23,630 nt of DNA from Porphyromonadaceae bacterium UBA7572 (GCA_002476625.1 DLLC01000065.1:1-23630), one strand, 5' to 3'. Numbered from the stretch's first letter, positions 1-7,180 are shown. A program made the numbers and translations. Notes: generated by a model not told the origin, from the letters alone.

Positions 1-747
1 GACGGATACGACAAGAACGGCTACGTGCACGTGAACTGGGGATGGGACGGCACCAACGACGGATTCTTCGACGTGGCCGTGCTCAACTCACGCGAGGGCA
101 GCTTCACCGAGAGCCAGAACATGGTCACCGTGCGCATGCCTGAAGACATTCGATACGACGGGTCTTACCACTCTCTGTGGGGATCGTCGACGGGCCTCAA
201 CCTGGCCAAGGTGGGCACAACCGTGAGAACCAACAAGTTTGTCGCTTACAACATGGACGTGGAGACCTTCACAGGACGCGTGCAACTGGTGGCCAAGAAC
301 CTGGCAACAGGTGAGGTTACACCGCTGACCGATGACGACCCCTTGGAAAACATAGCCTACGGAAACGGATACCAGTTTACCTTCTCGGCCAGCCTCACAC
401 AACTGTCCGACGGCAACTATTGCATCTATGCGGCCTCACAGTCTACAAACCCGAAAAACGCCGAGATGGAGTGGCAGCCCATCCTATGCCACGAGACATA
501 CACGTCCAACTACATGCTGACCGTCAGCAACGGCTCTTACGAGATGACCAAAGGCGAGTCCAACTTCGTGACGGGCATCAGCAAGACCATCGCAAGCGAG
601 GCCAGCAACCAGGAGACGCGTGTCTACAACCTGCAAGGCCAAGAGGTGTACAAGACAACCGCACCCAACTTCGACATCAACCAACTCAACCTGCACGGCA
701 CCTACATCGTGCGACAGGGCAACAAGGCTTACAAGGTGCTGAAGTAA
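1..747 (+). CDS. C10 family (streptopain-like) cysteine protease, 3' part only
   Basis: The frame is open from the first base, so the gene starts upstream and only its last 248 codons are present. The first residues contain VHVNWGWDGTNDGFF, which closely matches the conserved C10 block around the active-site Asn/Trp of streptopain (the NWGW motif). The catalytic Cys and His of this family lie before this block, hence outside the window. A beta-rich region follows. The last ~45 residues (VYNLQGQEV, then GTYIVRQGNKAYKVLK) resemble a Por/type IX secretion C-terminal sorting domain, so a secreted or surface-attached protease is expected. The stop is followed 36 bp later by a strong terminator. 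A second secreted protease gene comes next, on the same strand but with its own promoter. Family assignment is confident; the substrate is unknown. Confidence 0.85.
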   Translation, partial: DGYDKNGYVHVNWGWDGTNDGFFDVAVLNSREGSFTESQNMVTVRMPEDIRYDGSYHSLWGSSTGLNLAKVGTTVRTNKFVAYNMDVETFTGRVQLVAKNLATGEVTPLTDDDPLENIAYGNGYQFTFSASLTQLSDGNYCIYAASQSTNPKNAEMEWQPILCHETYTSNYMLTVSNGSYEMTKGESNFVTGISKTIASEASNQETRVYNLQGQEVYKTTAPNFDINQLNLHGTYIVRQGNKAYKVLK

Positions 748-783
748 CACACTGACAACCATTACAACGAAACTCCATGGAAA

Positions 784-817
784 GGGCATGCCGACAGACA
801 CGGCATGCCCTTTTTTT
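784..817 (+). terminator. Rho-independent terminator of the C10 protease gene
   Basis: A perfect 10-bp stem (GGGCATGCCG / CGGCATGCCC) with a 7-nt loop is followed directly by seven T. Three further A-T pairs extend the stem at its base. It separates the two protease genes into different transcripts. Confidence 0.93.
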
Positions 818-940
818 GTCGCTCACGCAACCTAACAACAACAAACACGACAATTGCCCAATGGAAGTGACGTCAAGCCAAAAGCGAAAACCGGAAACAT
901 GGTAAAAGTGACTGATTTCAACAAGTTTAACCGCTTGGCC

Positions 941-971
941 TTTGTGTGTTACGATTTTCTTTTTAATTTTG
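941..971 (+). promoter_or_regulatory. Bacteroidota housekeeping promoter of the M6 protease gene
   Basis: TTTG at 941-944 and TAATTTTG at 964-971 are separated by 19 bp, matching the -33 TTTG / -7 TAnnTTTG pattern of the phylum's primary sigma factor. This gives a leader of roughly 60 nt before the ATG at 1038. Confidence 0.75.
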
Positions 972-1037
972 TCACCCCATAGGGCCTACGCACTCCTTTA
1001 CGTAGAACAACAAAAAAATGATCACAAACATAACAGC

Positions 1038-3209
1038 ATGAAGAAAACACTACTGACCGCAGCACTCTCACTGGTTGCGGTGGCGATGATGGCCGTGCCA
1101 GCCAAGCGCGGACAATGGAAGACGGTGACACTCGCCGACGGGACGACCGTACGAGTGGAGCTACGCGGCGACGAGTTCAACCACTATTGGCAGGCGGCCG
1201 ACGGCACGCGCTATGTGCAAAACGGAAACACCTGGCAAGCGGCCGACGCACAATCGTTGCTCATGATGAAGCGAGGTGCCATGCGACGCGCCACGGCCAA
1301 CCGCCTACGCATGGCCAGCAAGCGCAACACGAAAGCCTTCACAGGTCAGAAGAAAGGACTCATCATTCTCGTTGACTTCCCTGACAAGCAGTTCAGAAGC
1401 GGACACGACCAGGCGCTCTACGAGAGAATAGCCAACGAGAAGGACTACTCGGAGAACGGCTTCCGCGGATCGGTGAGCGACTATTTCAGCGCACAGAGCA
1501 ACGGAGTGTTTGACCTCAAGTTTGACGTAGTGGGCCCCGTCCGGGCCGCGAAGAGCTACAAATATTATGGTGGCAGCTCCAGCGACGGCAACGACGAGCC
1601 GGTGGATGAGCTTGTGAAAGAGGTCTGCCAACAGATTGACGGTCAGGTGAACTTTGCCGACTACGACTGGGACGGCAACGGCGAGGTGGAGCAAGTGTTC
1701 CTGCTCTACGCCGGACAGGGACAAGCCGACGGAGGCGCCAACAACACCATTTGGCCACACGAGTATTGGCTCACATCCTACCAGGGCGGATCGGCCCTGA
1801 AGCTCGATGGCGTGAAAATCGACACCTATGCCTGCTCATGTGAGCTCAACGGCGTGAACGGACTCGACGGACTGGGCACCATCTGCCACGAGTTCTCACA
1901 CTGCATGGGCTTGCCTGACCTCTACGACATCAGCTATGGTGGCAACTTCGGCATGGGCGACTTCAGCCTCATGGACATGGGCAGCTACCTCGGTGACGGC
2001 ATGACACCTCCCAACTACACGGCCTGGGAACGTTGGTTCAGCGGATGGGCAGAGCCCGTGGAGCTCTCGGAGAACGACACCACCATCACCAACATGCTGC
2101 CGCTCAGCAAGAACGGGGACACCTATGTCATCTACAATCCCGCCAACCACAACGAGTACTACCTCCTGGAGAACCGGCAGCGCATGGGATGGGACATCAA
2201 TCTGCCCAGCCATGGGCTGATGGTGAGCCACGTGGACTATGATCCCGACATCTGGGAATACAACATCGTGAACACTTGCACGGAGAGAGGTGACGAATAT
2301 GAGCAGGCCGGTGTGAAGAATGACCACCAGCGACTCACCATCTTCCACGCTGACAACGAGGACGGGTCGGGCTACTACGATTATTCGGGCAACTACAACA
2401 CCACATCGGAACAGCACGACCTCTATCCCTACGGCTCGCTCGACTCACTGACCAACCTGTCGAAGCCCGCCGCCACACTCTACAATGCCAACACGGACGG
2501 CACAAAATACATGAACCGTGGCATCTACAACATTGCCGAGACACGTGCCGGAAATGTGAGCTTCGACTTCAAGAAGGTGGCCACGACGAAGCCCGTCACA
2601 CCAGCCGACGGCGACTATCTGCTCCGTGAGACTTTCGACCAATGCACAGGAACAGGCGGCAACTCGGGCGGATTCAACGGAACGATAGCCAGCGCCGAGT
2701 TCATACCCGACGTGGAAGGGTGGTCATCCAGCAAGGCCTATGGTGGCGACCAGTGTGCCCGCTTCGGCAACAGCACCGTGCCAGGCGCCGTCACCTCACC
2801 CTCGTTCACTGCCGCGGCCGACACGATGACGCTCAGCTTCCGCGCTGCCGGATGGGACGCCAAAAACGACAACACGGCACTGCTGATCTCCATCAACGGC
2901 AACGGAAAGTTTGTGGACAGCCAGTCGAAGGAGGAGAGCCTCACCATGACCAAAGGCGCATGGACCACTTACACACTGCGCTTCACCGCCACCGGAACGC
3001 TGAGCATCTCCTTCGAACCCAGCAAGCGCTTCTTCCTCGACGACGTCACGGTGACACGGCCTGTCAACACAGCCGTCAGCGTCATCGAGGCACGCGCCAC
3101 CCATACCAACAAGGGTGTCTACAGCCTCGCCGGCCAGTACCTTGGCACCAGTACCCGATCACTGCCCAGGGGCATCTATATAGTCGACGGAAAGAAAGTG
3201 GTGAAATAA
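1038..3209 (+). CDS. Secreted M6 family zinc metalloprotease with C-terminal sorting tail
   Basis: The protein has 723 residues when started at the ATG at 1038, which gives a normal signal peptide (MKKTLLTAALSLVAVAMMAVPA). The longer open frame from 942 starts inside the promoter and is not credible. The zinc-binding motif HEFSHCMGLPDLYD is at residues 284-297 and matches the M6 (immune inhibitor A-like) signature HExxHxxGLPDLYD. A calcium-loop-like YDWDGNGEVEQV stretch precedes it. After the catalytic part, a beta-sandwich-like module (about residues 525-675, starting LLRETFDQ) resembles carbohydrate-binding or choice-of-anchor modules. The C terminus (VYSLAGQYLG, then GIYIVDGKKVVK) is a Por/type IX-style tail like that of the preceding C10 protease. 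Extracellular proteolysis is expected; the target is not predictable. Confidence 0.88.
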   Translation: MKKTLLTAALSLVAVAMMAVPAKRGQWKTVTLADGTTVRVELRGDEFNHYWQAADGTRYVQNGNTWQAADAQSLLMMKRGAMRRATANRLRMASKRNTKAFTGQKKGLIILVDFPDKQFRSGHDQALYERIANEKDYSENGFRGSVSDYFSAQSNGVFDLKFDVVGPVRAAKSYKYYGGSSSDGNDEPVDELVKEVCQQIDGQVNFADYDWDGNGEVEQVFLLYAGQGQADGGANNTIWPHEYWLTSYQGGSALKLDGVKIDTYACSCELNGVNGLDGLGTICHEFSHCMGLPDLYDISYGGNFGMGDFSLMDMGSYLGDGMTPPNYTAWERWFSGWAEPVELSENDTTITNMLPLSKNGDTYVIYNPANHNEYYLLENRQRMGWDINLPSHGLMVSHVDYDPDIWEYNIVNTCTERGDEYEQAGVKNDHQRLTIFHADNEDGSGYYDYSGNYNTTSEQHDLYPYGSLDSLTNLSKPAATLYNANTDGTKYMNRGIYNIAETRAGNVSFDFKKVATTKPVTPADGDYLLRETFDQCTGTGGNSGGFNGTIASAEFIPDVEGWSSSKAYGGDQCARFGNSTVPGAVTSPSFTAAADTMTLSFRAAGWDAKNDNTALLISINGNGKFVDSQSKEESLTMTKGAWTTYTLRFTATGTLSISFEPSKRFFLDDVTVTRPVNTAVSVIEARATHTNKGVYSLAGQYLGTSTRSLPRGIYIVDGKKVVK

Positions 3210-3219
3210 ACCGATTTGG

Positions 3220-3250
3220 CCTTTTCACATTTTGCCAAAACGTGAAAAGG
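3220..3250. promoter_or_regulatory. Inverted repeat enclosing the gpmI -33 element
   Basis: The 9-bp arms CCTTTTCAC (3220-3228) and GTGAAAAGG (3242-3250) are perfect. The loop contains the -33 TTTG, and the -7 box starts 3 bp after the right arm. No T-run follows, so an operator is as likely as a terminator for the M6 gene. Confidence 0.5.
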
Positions 3251-3261
3251 TCGTAACTTTG
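3231..3261 (+). promoter_or_regulatory. Promoter of gpmI
   Basis: TTTG (3231-3234), 19 bp, then TAACTTTG (3254-3261): a clean Bacteroidota -33/-7 pair. The ATG at 3298 follows about 30 nt after the expected start of transcription. Confidence 0.78.
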
Positions 3262-3297
3262 CACACAGATACAAAACCATTAAATAACATTACAGCT

Positions 3298-4815
3298 ATG
3301 GCAAAGAAAGCAATCCTGATGATCCTCGACGGATGGGGCATCGGCAAGCACGACAAAGGCGACGCTATCTACAACACGCCGACTCCTTATCTCGACTATC
3401 TCAACGCAACATGCGCTCACTCGCAGCTACAGGCTTGCGGTGAGGACGTCGGCCTGCCCGACGGACAGATGGGCAACTCTGAGGTCGGACACCTCAACAT
3501 CGGTGCCGGTCGCGTGGTCTACCAGGATCTGGTGAAGATCAACAAGGCTTGTGAGAGCGGCGACATCCTGAAGAACAAGGAAATCGTCAGCGCTTACAGC
3601 TACGCACAGAAGACAGGCAAGCGCCTCCACATCATGGGCCTGACCTCAACGGGAGGCGTCCACTCAAGCCTCAACCACCTCTTCAAGCTCCTCGAGATCT
3701 CAAAGGAGTATGGCCTGAAGAACACATACGTCCACTGCTTCATGGACGGTCGCGACTGTGACCCGAAGAGCGGCAAGGGCTTCATCGACGAGGTGCTCCA
3801 GTGCTGCGAGAAGAACGACGCACACATCGCAAGCATCGTGGGACGTTTCTACGCCATGGACCGCGACAACCGATGGAATCGCGTGAAAGAGGCTTACGAC
3901 CTGCTCGTCGAGGGCAAGGGCAAGCAAGCTGACGACCTGCTCAAGGCCATGGACGAGAGCTATGAAGAGGGCGTGACCGATGAGTTCATCAAGCCTATAC
4001 ACAACGCCAAGGTGGAGGGAACCATCCAGGAAGGTGACGTCATCATCTTCATCAACTTCCGCAACGACCGTGCCCGCGAGCTGACCTATGTGCTCACACA
4101 GAAGGACATGACCGAGGAAGGCATGCACACCATCAAGGACCTGCAGTACTACTGCATGACCCCGTATGACGCCAACTTCAAGGGCCTTCACATCCTCTAT
4201 CCGAAGGAAGACGTGCGTGACACGCTGGCCGAATATCTCTCCAACAATGGCAAGCGTCAGCTCCACACCGCAGAAACCGAGAAGTATGCCCACGTGACAT
4301 TCTTCCTCAACGGCGGGCGCGAGAAGCCGTTCCCAGGCGAGGACCGCATACTGGTGCACTCACCGAAGGTGGCCACCTACGACCTGCAGCCGGAGATGAG
4401 CGCTTATGAGGTAAAGGAGAAGTTGGTGGGAGCCATCAACACACAGGAGTATGACTTCATCGTGGTGAACTTCGCCAACGGTGACATGGTGGGCCACACG
4501 GGTGTCTACAACGCCATCGCCAAGGCCGTGTGGGCCGTCGACCACTGCGTGAAGGATGTCATCGAGGCTGCCAAGGCCAACGACTATGAGGCCATCATCA
4601 TCGCCGACCACGGCAACTCCGACCACGCCATAAACGCTGACGGGACGCCCAACACCGCGCACTCGCTCAACCCCGTGCCGTTCATCTACATCTCCGGCGA
4701 CACCGCCGCCAAGGTGCGCAACGGCCGCCTTGCCGACGTTGCCCCCTCGCTGCTCCACGTCATGGGGCTGCCGCAGCCCGAGGAGATGACCGGCGAGAAC
4801 CTCATAACCGACTGA
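3298..4815 (+). CDS. gpmI: 2,3-bisphosphoglycerate-independent phosphoglycerate mutase
   Basis: The enzyme interconverts 3- and 2-phosphoglycerate in glycolysis and gluconeogenesis, using two Mn ions and a phosphoserine intermediate; it is cytoplasmic. The 505 residues from the ATG at 3298 match the usual ~510. The upstream extension to 3232 lies in the promoter and was discarded. Visible landmarks are the metal-binding ILDGWG (Asp11), GNSEVGH with the nucleophile Ser61, the inserted transferase domain with HxxMDGRDCDPKSG and GRFYAMDRDNRW, and the C-terminal metal site IIADHGNSD. It is probably monocistronic, with its own promoter and a hairpin after the stop. Codons are strongly C-ending, which fits a highly expressed gene. 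Confidence 0.97.
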   Translation: MAKKAILMILDGWGIGKHDKGDAIYNTPTPYLDYLNATCAHSQLQACGEDVGLPDGQMGNSEVGHLNIGAGRVVYQDLVKINKACESGDILKNKEIVSAYSYAQKTGKRLHIMGLTSTGGVHSSLNHLFKLLEISKEYGLKNTYVHCFMDGRDCDPKSGKGFIDEVLQCCEKNDAHIASIVGRFYAMDRDNRWNRVKEAYDLLVEGKGKQADDLLKAMDESYEEGVTDEFIKPIHNAKVEGTIQEGDVIIFINFRNDRARELTYVLTQKDMTEEGMHTIKDLQYYCMTPYDANFKGLHILYPKEDVRDTLAEYLSNNGKRQLHTAETEKYAHVTFFLNGGREKPFPGEDRILVHSPKVATYDLQPEMSAYEVKEKLVGAINTQEYDFIVVNFANGDMVGHTGVYNAIAKAVWAVDHCVKDVIEAAKANDYEAIIIADHGNSDHAINADGTPNTAHSLNPVPFIYISGDTAAKVRNGRLADVAPSLLHVMGLPQPEEMTGENLITD

Positions 4816-4839
4816 AATACATAGCATACAGCATAACAG

Positions 4840-4873
4840 CAGCGGGGTGTGTCAAGACTGGCACACCCCGCTG
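4840..4873. terminator. Strong hairpin between convergent gpmI and tRNA-Arg
   Basis: Perfect 12-bp arms CAGCGGGGTGTG (4840-4851) and CACACCCCGCTG (4862-4873) with a 10-nt loop. It sits 25 bp after the gpmI stop and 11 bp beyond the tRNA 3' end on the other strand. Neither strand has a clear T-run, so its role as a bidirectional terminator is inferred from position and stability. Confidence 0.6.
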
Positions 4874-4883
4874 TCGCTGCAAG

Positions 4884-4955
4884 TACTCCCGTGGGGAGTC
4901 GAACCCCAATCGATGGAACCGGAATCCATTATTCTATCCATTGAACTACGGGACC
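4884..4955 (-). tRNA. tRNA-Arg (anticodon CCG)
   Basis: The minus strand folds into a 72-nt cloverleaf: D stem GTTC/GAAT with loop AATGGATA, anticodon stem ATGGA/TCCAT with loop TTCCGGT, 4-nt variable loop, and T stem TGGGG/CCCCA with loop TTCGACT. The anticodon CCG is at 4922-4920 and reads the Arg codon CGG. No 3' CCA is encoded. The acceptor stem is imperfect at its end: five pairs are good, but the outer two are G2-G71 (mismatch) and G1-U72 (wobble). Either these are tolerated or the true ends differ by a base or two. A promoter lies upstream on the same strand at 5027-4996. Confidence 0.9.
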
Positions 4956-4995
4956 ATGATGGCTTGCCGCCAAGCAATTTTTTGATTTCGCTATG

Positions 4996-5027
4996 CAAAT
5001 TTAGCTATAATCTTGTAACTTTGCAAA
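4996..5027 (-). promoter_or_regulatory. Promoter of tRNA-Arg(CCG)
   Basis: On the minus strand, TTTG (5027-5024), 20 bp, then TAAATTTG (5003-4996). The expected transcription start is about 35-40 bp before the mature tRNA. Its -33 box shares the palindrome TTTGCAAA with the ung -7 box on the other strand. Confidence 0.7.
5016..5023 (+). promoter_or_regulatory. -7 box of the ung promoter
   Basis: TAACTTTG lies 22 bp before the ung ATG, so the leader would be only about 15-20 nt. No convincing TTG -33 box is present 19-20 bp upstream, where the divergent tRNA promoter lies. Confidence 0.6.
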
Positions 5028-5045
5028 TAAGAAACCCACTTTGAT

Positions 5046-5708
5046 ATGAATGTGAAAATAGAACCATCGTGGAATGCGGAGCTTGCCGCCGAATGGGACA
5101 AACCCTATTTTGCGAACCTCGCGCAATTTGTGAAACAAGAGTATGCCCAAAAGCGCATTTTTCCTCCGGGCAAGCAGATTTTCGCCGCCTTCAACGCCAC
5201 ACCTTTCGATAAAGTGAAAGTGGTGATTCTGGGCCAGGACCCCTACCATGAGCCTGGACAGGCACACGGACTCTGCTTCTCGGTGAATGAGGGCGTGCCT
5301 TTTCCGCCATCGCTTCAAAACATATTCAAGGAAATTCACGACGACACCGGCGCGCCAATCCCCGCTAATGGCGACCTCACTCGCTGGGCCAGACAGGGGG
5401 TGCTGCTGCTCAACGCCACACTCACGGTGGAGAATCACCGCGCCGGCTCACACCAAGGCAAGGGTTGGGAAGAGTTTACCGACGCAGTGATAGCCCATCT
5501 AAGCGAACATCGCGAGCATCTGGTGTTTATACTGTGGGGGGCGTTTGCGCAAAAGAAGGGTGCAAAAATCAACCGGATGAAGCACTTGGTACTCACATCC
5601 CCTCATCCTTCGCCCCTCTCGGCATACCGCGGCTTTTTCGGCAACCACCATTTCTCGAAAGCCAATGCTTATCTCGCTCAGCACGGGCTGGAACCCATTA
5701 AATGGTGA
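5046..5708 (+). CDS. ung: Uracil-DNA glycosylase (family 1)
   Basis: Removes uracil from DNA, the first step of base excision repair after cytosine deamination or dUMP misincorporation. The 220 residues match the ~225 expected for a bacterial Ung. Motif A, GQDPYH, is at residues 63-68 with the water-activating Asp65. Motif B, HPSPLSA, is at residues 187-193 with His187. The uracil-binding stretch LLLNATLTVE and the FILWG strand are also present. The ATG at 5046 follows the -7 box directly and the protein starts at the normal place for the family. It is transcribed divergently from tRNA-Arg and probably alone. Confidence 0.97.
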   Translation: MNVKIEPSWNAELAAEWDKPYFANLAQFVKQEYAQKRIFPPGKQIFAAFNATPFDKVKVVILGQDPYHEPGQAHGLCFSVNEGVPFPPSLQNIFKEIHDDTGAPIPANGDLTRWARQGVLLLNATLTVENHRAGSHQGKGWEEFTDAVIAHLSEHREHLVFILWGAFAQKKGAKINRMKHLVLTSPHPSPLSAYRGFFGNHHFSKANAYLAQHGLEPIKW

Positions 5709-5845
5709 GTGAGATCAACCACGAATAGCACCAATTTAACTAATTTGACACAACCCCATTTTATCCAATTAAGAAAATGCCGAACAGCATGTAGCCTGGT
5801 AAGGCATTAACTTGAGGAAATAGCATCAGCTAAATAAATACAAAT

Positions 5846-5877
5846 GCGCGGACCCAGTTTCACAACTCGATCCGCGC
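5846..5877. repeat. Hairpin in the ung-lrp gap
   Basis: GCGCGGA (5846-5852) pairs with TCCGCGC (5871-5877). Inside, a 3x3 internal loop is followed by AGTT/AACT around the tetraloop TCAC. No T-run follows on the plus strand; T-rich sequence follows on the minus strand. Apart from this and the lrp promoter, nothing recognisable was seen between 5709 and 6074. Confidence 0.4.
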
Positions 5878-5988
5878 CTGTTCTGTCTATTATTACCATT
5901 AAAAACTTGTCAAAATCATCATTGAATAATGAAAGACGAGAGTATTCTGATGCAAATTTCTTTCTTTTTCTTTTTTTGTGCAATAGGC

Positions 5989-6019
5989 TTGACAAATTCA
6001 GAAAAATATTCTATATTTG
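5989..6019 (+). promoter_or_regulatory. Promoter of the Lrp/AsnC family gene
   Basis: TTG (5989-5991), 20 bp, then TATATTTG (6012-6019). Transcription would begin near 6025, leaving a ~50-nt leader that contains the Lrp-box-like site at 6040-6054. Confidence 0.72.
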
Positions 6020-6039
6020 CCTTTAAATAGGCAGAATTG

Positions 6040-6054
6040 CAGAAAATTACTCTG
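6040..6054. promoter_or_regulatory. Lrp-box-like operator in the leader of the Lrp/AsnC gene
   Basis: CAGAAAATTACTCTG matches 14 of 15 positions of the E. coli Lrp consensus YAGHAWATTWTDCTR; only position 11 differs (C for T). It is flanked by the dyad TGCAGA/TCTGCA (6038-6043, 6051-6056). Its position at about +15 to +30 suggests autorepression. Confidence 0.55.
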
Positions 6055-6074
6055 CATTGTCTTTATGAAATAGA

Positions 6075-6551
6075 ATGATTATGGTAGAGAAACTTGACGC
6101 AATCGACATTAAAATTTTAAAAGTGCTTCAGCAAAACGCTAAGCTCACCACCAAAGAGCTGGCTGAAGCCGTACACCTTTCAGCCTCACCCACTTTTGAG
6201 CGCCAAAAGCGTCTGGAGCGGGAAGGGTATATTCAAAAATACGTGGCGGTAGTGGACCCCGACATGGCTGGCAACGGTATGCTCGTGCTCTGCAACATCA
6301 GGCTCAAGCAGCACGGGAAAGAGTATGCCCGTGAATTTGTGGACGCAGTAAAAGACATGGAGGAAGTGACCGAATGCTTCAACACCAGTGGTGATTTCGA
6401 CTATATGATTAAGGTGTTTGTGCGCGACATGCACCACTATCAAGACTTCGTGCTCAACAGGCTTGGTGAAATGCAGTCGATAGGATCTGTACACAGCGTG
6501 TTTGTGATCGGCACCGTTAAAAACGTGCATGCCGTGCCGGTGGCGCAATAA
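6075..6551 (+). CDS. Lrp/AsnC family transcriptional regulator
   Basis: The protein has 158 residues, the normal Lrp/AsnC length. The N-terminal helix-turn-helix (LDAIDIKILKVLQQNAKLTT, then ELAEAVHLSASPTFERQKRLE) is followed by an effector-binding RAM domain (about residues 65-150) with the NTSGDFDYMIKV stretch typical of the ligand-binding turn. Such proteins form octamers and respond to amino acids; which amino acid cannot be read from sequence. Translation could begin at 6075 or at the second ATG, 6081 (MVEKLDAID); the second resembles family N termini better. A dyad matching the Lrp box lies between the promoter and the start, so self-regulation is likely. It is probably monocistronic. 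Branched-chain aminotransferase ilvE, encoded about 10 kb away, would be a plausible target but shows no obvious box. Confidence 0.93.
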   Translation: MIMVEKLDAIDIKILKVLQQNAKLTTKELAEAVHLSASPTFERQKRLEREGYIQKYVAVVDPDMAGNGMLVLCNIRLKQHGKEYAREFVDAVKDMEEVTECFNTSGDFDYMIKVFVRDMHHYQDFVLNRLGEMQSIGSVHSVFVIGTVKNVHAVPVAQ

Positions 6552-6584
6552 GCCACCGGGCCACAATCACCCCCAAAAAAGGAC

Positions 6585-6893
6585 AGACAAAAAGGGCACC
6601 CCGAAATCACTTCGTGATGCCCATAGGAAAAAATAGTATGAATAAAATGAGGTAGTTTAAGGTTAATATCCTTATACTGCCACCACGATTCCGATGCACA
6701 GCACCGTGGTCACTACCAAATATCCTTGTTATCTTCCTTGCCACCTGAAAGGCGGCGGAACTATTCTCATTATAGAAAAGTGATCGGCTGAATCCTATGA
6801 ATGCATATGGAACTTAAAGCCAAACAATACCAATTTACGCAAAAAAATTGCATTAATATTAATTGTCGACAAACACTCATACTCACCATTTCA
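6585..6893 (-). ncRNA. Candidate ~300-nt small RNA with its own promoter and terminator
   Basis: The gap between lrp and the next gene (6552-7180) has no credible ORF but holds a complete minus-strand transcription unit. A TTTG-N20-TATCTTTG promoter lies at 6930-6899, and a stable hairpin followed by TTTTT lies at 6622-6589. The region between contains complementary segments: AGTATGA near the 5' end (6883-6877) pairs with TCATACT near the 3' end (6641-6635), GGTAGT pairs with ACTACC, and an internal hairpin has ACCACG/CGTGGT arms. It lacks the landmarks of tmRNA, RNase P RNA and SRP RNA. Bacteroidales non-coding RNAs bounded this way (for example the Bacteroidales-1 motif, or a 6S-like RNA) are possible identities, but I cannot confirm one. 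The end points are estimates. Confidence 0.55.
6589..6622 (-). terminator. Rho-independent terminator of the candidate small RNA
   Basis: Minus strand: GGGCATCACGAA (6622-6611), loop GTGAT, TTCGGGGTGCCC (6605-6594), then TTTTT (6593-6589). Eleven of 12 positions pair, one of them as a T-G wobble. The plus strand has no T-run after the stem, so it does not terminate lrp in the classical way. Confidence 0.75.
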
Positions 6894-6898
6894 CACCA

Positions 6899-6930
6899 CA
6901 AAGATATACAACAATCAGGTATTACGCAAA
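6899..6930 (-). promoter_or_regulatory. Promoter of the candidate small RNA
   Basis: Minus strand: TTTG (6930-6927), 20 bp, TATCTTTG (6906-6899). It points away from the glycosidase gene at 7181 and toward the terminator at 6589-6622. Confidence 0.65.
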
Positions 6931-7094
6931 CGTTTTAGTGTTTTCGAATCATTTTTTGTTTCATACCACACCCGTATCTTTTTGCATATTCTTTACATAA
7001 TTACTTAATTTCAGCCAAGTTAATAAAAAATTCACCGTAGAATTAAATACATGGTAAAAGAAAGACACAAAGTAAATTAATTGGCATTTTTTAT

Positions 7095-7102
7095 TAATTT
7101 TG
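7095..7102 (+). promoter_or_regulatory. -7 box upstream of the glycosidase-like lipoprotein gene
   Basis: TAATTTTG, followed by C, about 80 bp before the ATG at 7181. No TTG sits 19-20 bp upstream, so strong activity may need an activator. The stretch 6931-7094 is very A/T-rich and otherwise shows nothing. Confidence 0.5.
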
Positions 7103-7180
7103 CAAAATATTATAAAGTAATCATCCATTCCAAAGAAGCAACATCAAAAACTAAGGTGAGAGCCTGTAACTAAAAACTGA

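Noticed and set aside
942..1037. N-terminal extension of the M6 protease from the codon at 942
   Set aside because: The extension covers the -7 box and hides the signal peptide, which begins properly at 1038.
3700..4359. 219-codon minus-strand ORF
   Set aside because: Antisense shadow of gpmI caused by its C-ending codons; no start context or domain.
5807..5995. 62-codon minus-strand ORF in the ung-lrp gap, considered as a transposase remnant
   Set aside because: No terminal repeats, no known transposase motif, and it runs through the hairpin at 5846-5877. Not enough to call a gene.
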